DNA from: Alligator mississippiensis
Lineage: Eukaryota > Chordata > Crocodylia > Alligatoridae
DNA: 64,000 nt
Assembly: GCF_030867095.1 (NCBI RefSeq)
Contig: NC_081824.1
Location: forward strand, 167,036,933 to 167,100,932
Reading direction: 5' to 3'
This document shows positions 1 to 11,341 of this stretch, in pieces. The notes under the pieces were generated by a model. That model had not been told where the DNA came from and searched no databases. It worked only from the letters and a program-made list of their open reading frames with translations. Numbering within the stretch: position 1 is the stretch's first letter; each line of letters begins with the position of its first letter. Made by a program: the position numbers and the translations under genes.

Positions 1-354
1 TTCCCCCACATTGGACTGGACCACACCCCTTTTTCCCCCTTCCCTCCACCTGGCCAACTCATAGGCCAGGCCATGCCCCCTTCCTCCCATAGGGCCAGCC
101 ATGCCTCTTTCCCTTGTACAGCTGGTTAGAGCCAAGCCTCCCACCATGACCCCTTCCCTCTACCCTGCCCAGTTGGGGCCAGGCCATACTCCCTTCCCTA
201 TGCAACTGGAAAAGGCCAGGCTGTCCATGCAGCTGGATGGGGTCCAGCAGCACCCACTCTGGACACTGGATTGGGTCCACTGGGTAGATCTGGCCTGCAG
301 AGAAACTGGGCACTGTTCATCTGGCTCACTGACCAAAAAGGTTGAGCACCACTG
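1..354. mobile_element. Right end of a non-autonomous hAT-like element with degenerate internal repeats
   Basis: The segment is a C/T-rich degenerate tandem array (recurring GGCCAGGCCATGCCCCC-like units) that runs to a typical hAT right terminus, GGTTGAGCACCACTG, ending at about 354. The left end lies outside the window. Small open frames in it are by-products of the repeat composition. 355-477 is short AT-rich DNA with nothing recognisable. Confidence 0.55.
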
Positions 355-477
355 ATATACAATATTCTAGCAAAGCTTCAAGAGCACTGAATAGCTCAAA
401 TAATTACCTCTTGTGTCTTATATATGACACTCCTGTTATGTGTTCCCAAATTAGATCTTTCTTCTTTGCAACAGCAT

Positions 478-780
478 CACAGTGGGCATGTCTACACTTC
501 ACCCTACGGCAACATGGCGATGTGCTACGTCACTCTATGGTGCGCTATGGCAACATAATGATCACATGTGTCTACACATGTTTAGCTATGTTGCCATAGT
601 GGCACGCTCCCTGAGTATAGTGCACTGCTACAGCAACATAGTGGTGAAATCAACCTGTGCATTGCACGTACAGTGCAGTAACCACCCATACTGCACAGTG
701 CTTTAGTACTTCCAAAAGTAAGTACTAAGGCACCTTGCCATAGCAACTTCTCCATATGGCAACATGTAAATGCAACCAGT
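478..780. mobile_element. Palindromic MITE-like DNA transposon
   Basis: The left end GGGCATGTCTACACTT and the right end ATGTAAATGCAACCA are loosely inverted. The interior repeats GGCAACAT / ATGTTGCC several times in both orientations and has a palindrome around 566-582. This pattern is usual for hAT-type MITEs in reptiles. The exact boundaries and target duplication are not clear. Confidence 0.45.
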
Positions 781-1331
781 GTTGACTTGTATTTAGTTTG
801 TGATCTCCCTAACTCCACCAATTTCATCTTACTGAGTTTAAGCTCCTTCTCCAATTTGTAAAAGTGCTTTTGAATTACAAACTTGTCCTACAAAGTGGTT
901 GAAACTCTTCCCAGTTTGGTACCATCTATACATTTTATAAGACCACTTTCTACTGTGTCATCCAAGTCATTGTTGAAAGCACAGATCCCTGTGGGATCCC
1001 ACTTGAAATATCTTCTCTATTTGACATCAAACCATTGATAACTACTCTCTGACTTTACTTTTCAGTCAGTTATGCACCTCCCTTTTGATATTTTAATATA
1101 GTGATATTTTCTATGTTTGCCCAGGACACTATCATGTAGGATGGTGGCAAAAGCCTAACAAAAATCAAGATATATTATACTGATTGCTCTCCACTTATCC
1201 ACTAAGCCAGCCAAAGAAAGAAATTAGATTTGACATAATCTGGTGTTGATAAATCCATAGTGGCTATTTTTTTATTATCTTGTTAGCTTTCAGGTACTTA
1301 TGAATTGATTGTACCATTTTTTCCAGTGGGC
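781..1331 (-). mobile_element. CR1-type LINE fragment, antisense (reverse transcriptase region)
   Basis: Read on the minus strand, 983-1003 encodes SGIPQGS, the conserved block of the CR1-type reverse transcriptase palm (family form SGVPQGSVLGP). A YLDF-type motif follows near 1160. The copy is degenerate with no long frame. It appears to continue at 3013-3556, so the DNA transposon between the two pieces probably inserted into this LINE. Confidence 0.7.
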
Positions 1332-3012
1332 TAGGGACACAAGTTACACATAAACCAGTTTAAGTGATCAGAAACTGGTTTAAACCTGTAACAGACATAA
1401 GTTCAGTGCACATAAACCAGTTTCAAAATGGCTGAAATTGTTTTAAGATAAACCAGGTTGAATGTAGTTTCAGACTTAACTGATTTGGGTCAAACCAGTT
1501 TATGAAACTTCTGGGGGTTGGGGACAGCAGCTGGGGTCTGCCTAGCAGGGGCATAGCAGCATCTGCTAGGCTTCCCCCTGCTGTCCCCCTCCCCCCTGCC
1601 ACTCACTGCTCAAGCAGGGATTCCCCCCACCCCTCTCCCACACCAAGGACCCCAGCAGCATGGACCCCAGCCACATCACCCCTATCCTAGCTAATGCTGA
1701 GAGGTATCTATGCATGTATCTCCAATCTCACTGGAACAAAGGCAGACAGAACAAAGGCAGTCTCCGCTTAGGGCTTTCTGGAATTAATAAGAAGGTCAGC
1801 TGGTAATGTCTGTCAGCGAGCCTCGCTCCCTCCTTTCTTCCTGAGCAAGAAACCAGTGGCTTGTAAATGCCTTGCAAAATGCCTGTATCCTGTGGTAAGA
1901 AGAGCTTGAACTAATGAGTGAGAGGCTTTTGTTTTCTTGATGGGCTGATAAGCTTTGTGCTTTGATAAGTTCCCTGCAGGCTGGTGGCTGCTGGCTTGCT
2001 TCAAAGCCAGAGGCATCTCCCACCCTGAAACTCTTACATCAAATGAAGTTTCACTATGCAGCAAATAATGCTGGTGATTGTTTCTATGTATCAATTACTG
2101 AGCCTGGTTAGAGTGCAACTTTCCCCTCCCACAATTTGTCAGTGTTGAATAGGGGACAGAGAAAGGTGTGAGAAATTACCTGGTTTGCAATGAATGGGAC
2201 CTGTCAGAGCAGTCAGCAAATACAAAGCACTAGTTAGCAGGATAATACAGATGCATACAGTCCATACAAGCAGTTCCTCCCTCCCCCACCCTTTGCCTCA
2301 CAGTGCTAGCTGGGGCCAGGGTCTGGCAACACTCCCTGCCCCTTAAGCTGCAATTGGGGGAAAAGTCTGAAAATGGCTGCTTCCCCTCCCACATGAGGCA
2401 CACCCTGGCTGGGCACTGTGCAGGCCAGGGTAGGGGTTTAAACCTCTCCCTAATCATAGCTTCCTGCCAAGGCTGGTCACACGCCCCCCCCCCCCAGCTC
2501 AGTACAGTACAGTCACATCATACGTGCATTTAACTTGTGTGAATTCAACTATACACGGGGTGGGGGGGGGGCTTGAGTTTGCAGTGGCGGCAGGAGGTTT
2601 TGGCAGCGTGGTGGTGGCCGGGCGGCACACAGACATCCCCACCACCACCCCGCACTACACCACTGCCGCCACCTGCACAGCTCTAAGCACAGCTCCGCGG
2701 TGATGGCAGGAGGTTTTGGAGGCAGAGGCAGTCACCACTAGTCAAATCGCTGGCATGGTAATCGCGATTTGACTATACGCAATTTTTGCCTTATGCGCTG
2801 ACTTCAGAACCTAACCCCTGCGTAAGATGTGACTCCACTGTACTGCAGAAGGGAAGAGAGGGCTCACTCTACTGCCCCTGGCCTCTGCCCTGAGCCACTG
2901 CAGGCATGTGCCCGCATTTCCTGAATCAAAAAGTGGTACAATCTATGCAAGTTAAACTAACCTGCAAAGATGGAATCAATTCAGGCTCAGCCTCTTTGAA
3001 TGTCTTTCCCTA
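1332..3012. mobile_element. Non-autonomous DNA transposon, TAGGGACA termini, copy 1
   Basis: The left end TAGGGACACAAGTTACACA and the right end GAATGTCTTTCCCTA are inverted repeats of one another. The subterminal sequence, with repeated AAACCAGTTT motifs, matches a second copy at 21865-23750. It interrupts an antisense LINE. No transposase frame is visible. A Tigger-like element is nested at 2510-2840. The target duplication is unresolved (TA, or none recognisable), so the superfamily is left open. Confidence 0.65.
2510..2840. mobile_element. Tigger-like (TcMar) non-autonomous element
   Basis: Termini CAGTCACATCATACG and, inverted, CAGTGGAGTCACATCTTACG are flanked on both sides by TA (2508-2509 and 2841-2842). 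The interior is GC-rich with no transposase. TA targets and CAGT-type ends are the signature of pogo/Tigger elements. It is nested in the larger transposon at 1332-3012. Confidence 0.65.
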
Positions 3013-3556
3013 GCTCAGAAGATTTCTAGAAATTAAGCTGAGTAGTATATAATATCCTGAAATTTCTTTCTGACCCTTTTTTAAAGATAGCAGCTTTGTT
3101 TGCTCTTCTTTAGTACTTGGGGACCTCCCCTGTCCTCCCAGAATTCTCAAGACAATTGCCAGTGGTTTAGAAATAGCCTCATCTAATTCCTTAAGTACTT
3201 ACTGTAGGGTTCATTTAATCAATTTCTGTCAAGTTTAATGTATCTACTGTATCTAAATACCCTCTGGTTCTTTCCACACTCCTGCCTGCACTCCTAGCTA
3301 CTCGTTAAAATTAACTTCCTTGATCAGAATTCACATTTTTGTGAAGACTCAACCAAAAAATAAGATTGATTCTTCAATCTTCTGTCCTCATCTGTTATTT
3401 GCTCTCCTTTCTTATTTATAAATTGACTAGAGCATTAGTTTGCCTGCCCCTCATTTCTAGTTTATGTATAGAAAATGGCCCACTTGTCTTTTGTCCTTTG
3501 CTAAATGAAATTCATGTTGCACCTTTGCCTTTCCCTTGCATGCTTGCACTATTTAT
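3013..3556 (-). mobile_element. CR1-type LINE fragment, antisense (continuation)
   Basis: The sequence matches the part of the antisense LINE expected to follow 781-1331 (on the plus strand: the TTTTTTAAAGATAG...GGGACCTCCCCTGTCC region, corresponding to the fingers/upstream RT segment). It has the same orientation as the first piece and a junction gap of only a few bases, which supports one LINE split by an insertion. Confidence 0.6.
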
Positions 3557-3890
3557 GCTAGTGGTTCTCAGTTGGGGTGTCACAGTACCCTAGGATCCCA
3601 AGAAATTCTTTTAAAGGTGCTGCAGGATGCTGCACAATATTAGCACTGTTACATATGCAAACACCTATATGTGCTTCACAAGATAAACTCAGATTTCAAA
3701 CAGGAATCCGTAGTGTCAGAACATTCTGCCCTGCTGTAGTCTTTCTGAGTTCTTTGTAACAAAAGAAGTGCTCTATTATTTTTGTGTAGTCAATAAACAA
3801 GTGAAATTGTTTTTTGAAACAGGGTGCCTCTAAATTCAGAAAAGTTTGGAGGGGTGCCTTGGGTCTACAAATTTATTAAATGCTGCTTTA
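3557..3890. mobile_element. hAT MITE (CAGTGGTTCTCA family)
   Basis: The left end is TAGTGGTTCTCAGTTGGGGTG. Internal blocks such as CAAACACCTATAT, ACAAGATAAAC and TTTTTGTGTAGTCAA, and the end block GGGTGCCT, recur in a second copy at 30110-30400. It carries no coding capacity. Confidence 0.6.
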
Positions 3891-3986
3891 CATTCATCCC
3901 TATTTGTGTTCCTCTTTTTGTATAGTTCCTTTTTTATTTTCATCACCTACTGTTCATGTTGCATATACCATCATTTTTATACTTAC

Positions 3987-4157
3987 CCAGTATTTCCACC
4001 ACATCCCCAGATAGACAACAATTAACTAGATGGATTTCTTCAAGATCACCTAGTTCAGCAGAGATGGCTCTTACTATGCACCTCATTCCATCTCCAATGT
4101 CAGTCAAATGGCTCAAGTGCAACAAATGCAGCTTTTTCAAAAGCTTGATGCCTTCAG
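3987..4157 (-). CDS. NLRC4: NLRC4 coding exon, LRR region (171 nt)
   Basis: On the minus strand an acceptor ATTCATAG precedes a frame reading AEGIKLLKKLHLLHLSHL, then TDIGDGM, GDLEEIHLVNCCLS and VEILG, followed by the donor G|GTAAGT at 3986-3981. It matches the vertebrate NLRC4 LRR segment (human ...[21 protein letters not shown]... and DLEEIQLVSCCLS). Length 171 nt with phase-1 boundaries on both sides joins exactly to the 7106-7198 exon. It supplies part of the C-terminal horseshoe of leucine-rich repeats that holds NLRC4 autoinhibited. The remaining LRR exons (about 190 residues by comparison with the 1024-residue human protein) are not seen in 1-3986 and must lie beyond the left edge. Confidence 0.93.
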
Positions 4158-4300
4158 CTATGAATGGAATGAGAAAAAGCAGATAAAGGTGCTAAGAACA
4201 CCCTGTTCCAATATTTGTTTACTGATGTTTTGAGTGAGGAAAAAAGTGGAGATTCATTCATAGGACATATCACTACTACTTTTATGTTTATATTGTATAA

Positions 4301-4800
4301 TAGGGGTGTGCGAAGTGGGCAGTATTTGATTCAGATTCGGCCCAACTGGGGAGACAGTGATTTGATTCATTGATTTGGATCACTGTCCTGATCTGATTCA
4401 GCTGAATCTGAAGATTGGATTCTGATTTGGACAATCAGCAATTTGGCCATAGACATAGCTTTATACGTTTTTTCTATGTATCTCAAGGTACCAGGCATGG
4501 CTTGTAAATGCTGAGAGGGTGGGGCAGACGGAACATCCCACGGGAGCGCGGAGAAGGGCCACCCGCATGCTTTTTGGTGGACTCCCCTGTGCCCCCCCGA
4601 CTTGGCGATCAGCTACGGGAGAACCCCAGGTGCCCCCCCAGACCCAGGAGGCACCAGTCACTGTACTTCTGGTCTACTTCCAGGTCTGCCACCGAGCACA
4701 CGGAGGACCGCCCCCCACAACACTCCCATGGGATGCTCTATCTGTCCCACCATCTCAACGTTCACAAGCTGCACCTGGTACCTCTTGACTTGCATTTTAA
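4301..4800. mobile_element. hAT element (GTGTGCGAAGTGGGC family), right end missing
   Basis: Starts TAGGGGTGTGCGAAGTGGGC and contains the family hallmarks: ATTCGG/GATTTGG-rich arms, CATAGACATAGCTTTATA, and an inverted pair around CTTGTAAATGCTGAG and CTCAACGTTCACAAG. It is the same family as 19058-19662 and 25392-26206. The right terminal arm expected after 4800 is absent, so the copy is truncated. It lies in an NLRC4 intron. Confidence 0.65.
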
Positions 4801-6205
4801 GCAGGCTGGCGAGCCCCAGGGATCCAACACTTCAATTCAATTCAATTCAATTCATTACGGATTCTAGCTGAAAGCCATGCTCCCGAAAACATGACATATA
4901 ACCACAATATAAATTTATATAAAAATAACAGAAATGCAAATATAATAATAAAATAGGGCCAACCATTATAAAAACATTGTTCCTACTCCTATAATTAATA
5001 CAGGTTTCCCTTGCTTTATGCTGTACTTGCGTTCCTGGAAAATGGCGCATAACTCAAATTTGCATATAGGGAACCCATTTTACAATGTAACAAATATGGA
5101 TATATTCCAAGACCTGAACTGTACTGACCCCCAGATCCATTTCTACCACTTTTACAAGACAGTTTTGGTACTCACCAACAGCAGACATTACACACAAGCA
5201 CAGGGTGGTGGTGAATGTTACCATAACAGGGATGGCAACTACAGAAACACATATCGCAGACAATGAGCGAGGAACACAGATCTACACAGGAGCCTATATT
5301 TTGGTGCACATCACTCCCACAATGCACCTCACAAAGCAGCTGACTGCGGGCTTCCACCACATGGATCGCATAAGAGTGAATTTATCTCATATATAACGAT
5401 TTTTTGGTATAGAAAGGGTTATTGCATAAGAGCGAATTCCCACATACAAAACCCACATAAAGTGAGGGAAACCTGTATAATCAAGTACAAATACGGTGAT
5501 AAATCAGATCATGAATCTATAAAAATGTTGTGCATAGGTCCACAGTTAACACAGTAAAAAAGCAACTATAGTGATAAAGTTTATCAGTCATATAAACAAT
5601 AAAGAATGTTTAGCTCTGATCGCTTCAGCCTTGTAAGCAAAAATTGCAAGACAGTTAACTAAATATGGATCTGTTTGCTGAAGGAGCCATATTAATTTCT
5701 CTCTATTTGAGAAGTATATCAATTTCTGCAAGAATGGTGATAAATATTTTTCCTTATGACATTATATAGAGGGCATTCTAAGACATAATGAATAGTGTCT
5801 TCCAAAACTTCTAAACAGGCTGGGCAACATCTTTTAGCCCTTAGAATGGAAAGTCTACATCCAGCCAAAACAGCTGTGGGCATCTGTTTGGTCCTAAGTC
5901 TAGTCAAAGAGGTTCTCCATTTATCGTTGAGATCCATCTGTAAATACCTTTTTCACCCCCAATCTAATTCCAAAGAATATAAAGAGAGTCAATGCAAGCA
6001 GCCCTGGCCACTGCAAAATCATTCTGCCTGGCAATATCTTAGAACTTCTGGAAAACCTGGACCTTTTCTATGGGGGAGATGTATCTTTCATTGTCTTTGA
6101 CATAATGTCCCATCCTGGAAAATGCAAAAGTGTAGTAAAGAAAAGGATCTGACCCTTTATGTTTGTTTGACCATGACATATATTATTTGGAGGACATTAA
6201 TACCT
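4801..6205 (-). mobile_element. Unassigned non-LTR retrotransposon fragment, antisense, with pentanucleotide 3' tail
   Basis: A minus-strand frame at 5719-5937 contains CPACLEVLEDTIHYVLECPL, a C-x2-C...H...C arrangement seen at the C-terminus of many LINE ORF2 proteins. Its presumed 3' end is marked by an (AATTC)n run at 4829-4853, which on the minus strand is a LINE-like tandem tail. A Tigger-like element splits it at 5001-5475. The family is not recognised; CR1, L2-like or another reptilian LINE are possible. Confidence 0.45.
5001..5475. mobile_element. Tigger-like (TcMar) element
   Basis: Termini CAGGTTTCCCTTGCTTTATG and inverted CAGGTTTCCCTCACTTTATG are flanked by TA at 4999-5000 and 5476-5477. 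The interior contains CGCATAAGAG and GCATAAC motifs typical of Tigger ends. No transposase is visible, at 475 bp. It inserted into the antisense LINE fragment around it. Confidence 0.75.
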
Positions 6206-6207
6206 CA

Positions 6208-6985
6208 TAACAGTAAGGGTCCCTTTACATGTTACATTTATGCCACAATTAATGTGTTAATTGCAGAATCAATAGCAAGGATACTATGCATGCACCCAAT
6301 TTAAGGCACCATAAAATGGCAAACCAGCCATAAAAAATGTCCATGTATAATGTAGAATATTTGTATGACTGGTTTTTAGGGTACTCCAACTTAAACAGAT
6401 GGCATGTCCCAGGGACTGTCCCAGAACTAGTGCTGACAATCAGCAGATTGTTGGCGCCAGCTACCAGGGCAGCCCCAGTTCTCCAACTAGGGCTTCTGTT
6501 GGCAGGAAGGACTCCCCTGCTATAGAGTTTAACCTCGCCTGACCAAACTCCCTGGTGTGGGGAAAGAAGGGCTTCCCCTTCCAGGGACTTTAAACCCAAG
6601 ACCACACAGCTCCCTTTTTTCCTGGGGATGGGGAATTAGAGGCTCCCAGAGAGAGAAGCACTTCTGCTAGTGACTTTAAATCATGAGCCCACAATTTGTA
6701 GTCCCACTGGACTGCTGCTGGACACTGAAGCTGTCGGGTGCAGGGTTTAAACTCCCTGGAGTAAAGCCCTTCAAAAGTCCCAGCCCCAATCCTAAAACAG
6801 CCCTGGTGCTATCCTGGGGCTAGGGCTAACAATCAGCTGCCATGTCACATGTGGAATGGCAGAAGGAATGATTGTTGGGATTGGGGATCAGATCCCATGG
6901 TGCCTTAAGATGAAAATGTGCCAGGAGCCTAAGGTCATGCAGGTCAAATCAAGACCTTATTGCACATGTAGAAGAAATGACTTTT
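6208..6985. mobile_element. Probable DNA transposon remnant with repeated CAATCAGC blocks
   Basis: The left part GGGTCCCTTTACATGTTACA resembles hAT-type termini. The interior has recurring GCTGACAATCAGC / GGGGCTAGGGCTAACAATCA blocks that are also present at 41100-41370. The right boundary is only approximate. It lies in the NLRC4 intron between the 4157 and 7106 exons. Confidence 0.4.
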
Positions 6986-7105
6986 CTATCAACAGATGAT
7001 AGAATATTCACGTCCTCACAGTGCAGGAATGTGAGGCCAACAGTCTATACATTCAGTATCTGAAAAGCAAATAATTATTGTGTGAAATATTAAAGTGGAT
7101 ATTAC

Positions 7106-7198
7106 CTAATTTTTTAGCATTGCTCTCATTCATCTTTATATTGTCAAAGATGAGCTTTTCAACATTAATTAGGTTGTGTATTCCATCAATAAGTCCAC
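7106..7198 (-). CDS. NLRC4: NLRC4 coding exon, start of LRR region (93 nt)
   Basis: On the minus strand the acceptor TTTTCTGGCAG is followed by a 93-nt exon reading GGLIDGIHNLINVEKLIF then DNIKMNESNAKKL, and the donor G|GTAATA. It corresponds to human [34 protein letters not shown]. The exon is phase 1 at both ends and links the NACHT exon (ending 9154) to the 3987-4157 exon without breaking frame. It encodes about 31 residues at the start of the leucine-rich repeat domain. Introns on either side are 1.96 and 2.95 kb. Confidence 0.93.
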
Positions 7199-9153
7199 CT
7201 GCCAGAAAAGAACCATAAATTAGTAAGTCACTTTGTCATTTTTTGCACTGTAACAAACTCATTTGTAGGTCAAGTTATAGTTCTGTAATAACAGTTCCTG
7301 TAAAAAGTAAATAAAAAAATTCTGTTTCCGAATATGATTCTAAATACAATCTTTGACAAGAGACTGCAGATTTCTAGCAAATTAAAATTTGATTAAATTA
7401 GAAAGTGTTAATGCAAAATTCAAACTAAGTTTTAAACAAGCAATAATCTGAAAATGGAAACTTGTGATTCCTGTTGAAATTGTAATTCATTACCATCTCT
7501 TCTTACATATGACAATGTATATAGTACTTCAGATATTATCTTACAGAAACAGTAATGCCTGTGGTTAAATCCTGCATAAGTGTGCCAGTTCGATAGAGGA
7601 CTTTTTTTTAGTTGTTTAGACCTTTTTTTTTTAAATGTCAGCTTTTCAGACACCTTTGGTTTCTGCCTGACAATGAGATTTTTATTTTTGCACAGCCTTT
7701 GGTTTCTGCCTGAGAATGAGATTTTTATTTTTGCACAGAAAATGGTGGCGGTGCAGTTTTGAACTTTCCAAAGTGCCCAGCGCAGCGGTGCATCCATGTG
7801 TAAAAATGCCCCTAGTGTTTTAATAGAAATTGTCAGGAACTTGCAATTTGGCAACAAAATATATCCCAGATAGAAGATATTCCTTTTCACATTCTGATTA
7901 AAATCTGTTTAATATCTGTTCAAGTTTATTTTTTTTTTAAGTACTCAAGCATATGCAATGCTTTATTACCAGACAATAATGCTTTTCCCTAGTGTAAACT
8001 TTCAGGGTTCTACAGGAAAAATGAGTGAAATGTCATATTACATACAAAATGGATGCAGAAACTTTTGAGTGAGTGTATATTTGAAAGTTGCATCTATTCA
8101 AAGATGTAAATCAAATGGAAGAGACTTTGGAGCATAATAGTTAGTGGGTCTATGATGCAGCAGCCCCCCACTTATTTTCTGCCATGCTCTAACTGTGTAA
8201 GGATCTTGTGTTAGGTAGGCCCCACATCCTGTAGCAATGAGTATGCCCCTCTCCTAATTCCAGAAAACCAGCCACTTTACACAGAAGAACCTGTAAAATT
8301 TTTCTGTGCTTGGGGCTTGTTATTTCCTATCCTTTAGTGCTGGGTTGCAAATTTGAGAGGAAGAGAGTATTTTCAAATGTATTCAACATTAGAAATGTTA
8401 TTAATTAATGGAACAACTCAAAGCGGGTAGCAGATATTCTACCATATGAAGTTATTAATTCTGGATATTTTTGTAAAATATGTGTGCTTGCTCACCCAGA
8501 AATTCTAAGTTTGATGCAGGAATTACTTTGTAAAAGCCGTTGGCCTATATTTTGGAAAAGGTTAGACAAGATTATCATAATAATCCCTTGTTAGTAGTCC
8601 CTTGTTGCCTTTAATAGTCCCTTGTTGCCTTTAAAATCTTTGAACCTATTGTGAAAACTAAGGTAAAGAAATAGTAATATCTATGATAGGATATGCAGCA
8701 GCCGGCATCAAAAAAGTATCATTGTTTCATTTATAGACTTTATCATCATTTACTCTAGATTATTTGTACTGGTGATCTTCCAAAATGTAAAAATCTCTCC
8801 CATGTAAAAATCTCATCTATGTGTCTCTTGTGTAACTAAACATCCAGTTTTTTTAAAGGGCAGTGTTACAGAGATTTTGAACAATCTTACAGCAAAAATA
8901 CTAAATCTTTACCCAACAAGGAGCTGAAATGACACTTTGCAAGAGTGCAAGGGCTAAGCATACAACAGACTGCAGCCAACTTCATCTTGAATATGGAAGT
9001 GGGGTCCAGTGATATTAGTAGTTCCCATAATGATCAAAGCCAGACATCTTCCACATTAAAGAAAAAGGTGTCACTGAACTACATGTTGTGGTCCACATTA
9101 TTCCCAGAGATTGCACTAGCCATTCTAACTACTCACAGATCACAATACTGTAC
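7199..9153. other. NLRC4 intron; small tandem duplications, otherwise unremarkable
   Basis: The intron is AT-rich with no exon-like segment. Two local tandem duplications are visible: a 43-bp unit repeated twice at 7656-7741 (TTTGGTTTCTGCCTGA...) and a ~19-bp unit TAGTCCCTTGTTGCCTTTA around 8594-8632. A 152-codon minus-strand open frame at 7432-7890 runs through the first duplication and has no recognisable domain. 7742-7830 (GTGCCCAGCGCAGCGGTGCA) looks like a DNA-transposon remnant. Confidence 0.5.
7656..7741. repeat. 43-bp direct tandem duplication
   Basis: Two adjacent copies of a 43-bp unit (7656-7698 and 7699-7741) share TTTGGTTTCTGCCTGA and ATGAGATTTTTATTTTTGCA, with only a few mismatches. 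This is a simple local duplication inside an NLRC4 intron. Confidence 0.85.
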
Positions 9154-11121
9154 CTTCCAGATGTTTGCTTTGCAGATCTCTTATATTTATTTTTTTCAGC
9201 TTTGTCATTGCTATGATTTGTTGTTCATCTTCTGTGGTAAGAGGCGTGGATTCTACAATAAGGTCTTGCATATTCTTACAGGTTTCAAGGACTTTCTTCA
9301 ATGTTCCTGCAATGCCAGCACTTCTGTTGATTTGCAGGCTGAGACTTGAGGCAGAGCAGCATATTTTACCTAGATACTTAATATCATCTTTCTTTAACTT
9401 GTTAAAATTCTGGAGTGTAATCTCTAAAGCCCGGATTTTCTGGTTCCATTTGAAGAACAAGGAGACAGCCTTTTCAGGGATATAAATTTGGGAATTTCTT
9501 GTGTTCTCATCTTCCATGTTATCCAGTGAGGAATTTCCAAAAAAATCTAATTTAATGAGTTCCAGTGCACTGACACAATTAGGTAAGTGTTTAAAAAACC
9601 CAAAGAGGTAGGTTGGGATGCTTTGAGTATTAATATATAGTCTCTTACCATGAAAGAATTCTTCAAATTCTCCACTCAAGCATGATTTTGAGCGACTTTC
9701 ATAAAATAAGTTAATGACACATTCCACAAAAGAATTCAGGTTAGTTGCCTGCAAAACTTCATGCTGCTTTGCATTTTCCACTTTTTCAGGTTCTCCTTCC
9801 AAAGAAAGATTACTTAGTGAAGGCACATCAAAAAGACTTCCATACTGATAGGTTGCTGTCAGATGCTTTATAACTATTCTAGTAGCATCTACAGAGGATC
9901 CACAGGTATAAAGAAGCAAATTATAGTAAGTAGACGTAATATCTGAAATATTGTCCATTTTTTGTAGGTAACTAAACCCTCTAGCCATCTCTGCGTCCTT
10001 GGAGGATGTTAATAGGCTGCAAAGTCTTCTGCCTGCAGTGTATTCCTGAAAGGATTTATGAAAGAATCGATACACTGGCTTTAGCCTTTGAGCTGTGTAT
10101 TTATTTAGAAGACCTGAAGCCAGTAGTACTTCTTCTTTGATACTGGACAAATCCTCAGACTGAAAATCAAACTTTTGGTCAAGTATTCCATCTAGGGCTA
10201 GGTCTCCACAATGATTTATGCTCAGTTTAATGTGATTTGCTGCAATTGTTTCTGTCTTGTACTTATTTTTCTGAACCATCAGGTCATAAAGTGTGCAGAA
10301 AAGTGCTGTTTGTGTGCTTGGATTAAAATTACTTTCACCCATTTGGATGGCACAGGCAATGACAACAAAGAGTGGTGTCTTCATAAGATTCTTCATGAAA
10401 TTAGTTTCCTCTAGATGAATTAGCAGACCCTTGGCCAGCTCATATTCCAAGACATTATTAATGAGCTGCCTAGCATTCTCCTCTGTTAGATCTCCTGTTT
10501 CAGCAATGAGTGAACCAAACTGTCTGACCTTACGAATAGACTCAGTCCTGGTAGTAACAATGACCATATTCTTGAATTTGTGGTTTTCTTTAATCATTGC
10601 TTCTATTTCTGGGCAGTTTGAAGGCCTGAATTCATCATATCCATCTAATAGAAAAAGAACCTTTTGTCTTAGTCCCAGCAACATCCTCATGAAGTCCTGC
10701 TTGGGTATGGTATATGGAACTGTAAGAAGCTGATCACATACAGTTTCATAAAGTCCTTCTTTTGCACTGCTCAGGCTGATAAAGAAAACAAATTTGAAAT
10801 GAGTCAAAGCAGGGTAATTCCCAGAAGCCCATAGTATAGCAATTCTCTTCATGAGGGTTGTTTTCCCTTTGCCAGCTTCACCTTCTATTATGCAGGGGTT
10901 TTTTAATTCACCCAAGAGGATGCTTAAAGTGAGTTGCCCTTTCCTGGTGTTATGTGTATCTTTCTTCAAAAGCAAGATGTCTGTAAAGGTAGTTTTCAAA
11001 TCAAAAATTATGTCAATATCACTGCCCAATGGATGAAATTTTTGGAAGAATGGAGACAGATACAAGTCCATTAAATCCTGAGCCAAGCCATCCAAGTCTG
11101 GTTTCACTTGGCTAGTGATAC
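9154..11121 (-). CDS. NLRC4: NLRC4 main exon: NACHT, winged-helix and helical domains (1968 nt)
   Basis: NLRC4 is the cytosolic STAND ATPase that NAIP receptors activate after binding flagellin or type III secretion proteins; it oligomerises into a wheel and recruits caspase-1. This single exon encodes about residues 88-744. It begins after the acceptor TTTGTTTTAG and ends at the donor AAG|GTACAG (9153). Walker A is GEAGKGKTT (about 168-176, Lys174; human GESGKGKST), and Walker B is [10 protein letters not shown]. The winged-helix His of [14 protein letters not shown] (human His443) is conserved, as are the residues of MKTPLFVV where human T337 and V341 disease mutations fall. The frame is open throughout. 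The stretch aligned to human WRQES533 is acidic here ([10 protein letters not shown]) with no obvious serine equivalent. Similarity to human NLRC4 is strong along the whole exon. The leading in-frame Met at 11242 is intronic and not used. Confidence 0.97.
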
Positions 11122-11341
11122 CTAAAACAAACAGAACATGTATAGGCTGAATTAAATAATCAGTGGTTTTGTTGATTAGAATTGCATTTAAAATTTGATC
11201 TGCAGAAAACCTGGCTAAATTTGCATGTTGGTTATAGACCAAATGGTGATGTCAGAGACATGACTTGCTTTACTTGTCCATTCAATAGAATAGGTTTAAC
11301 TCAAAGTGATCAAATCACTCTTATGCAAAAGACCAGCATGG

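Noticed and set aside
1-3986. Search for the remaining NLRC4 LRR exons
   Set aside because: No minus-strand segment matches the expected C-terminal LRR text; the interval is accounted for by LINE and DNA-transposon sequence, so these exons lie outside the window.
7432-7890. 152-codon minus-strand frame in an NLRC4 intron
   Set aside because: It runs across a 43-bp tandem duplication and a TE remnant; lysine-rich text comes from A-rich sequence and there is no recognisable domain.
11122-11242. Upstream Met at 11242 as NLRC4 start
   Set aside because: The segment before 11121 is intronic; a clean acceptor and exact phase match to the CARD exon show the true coding start is in the 15164-15424 exon.
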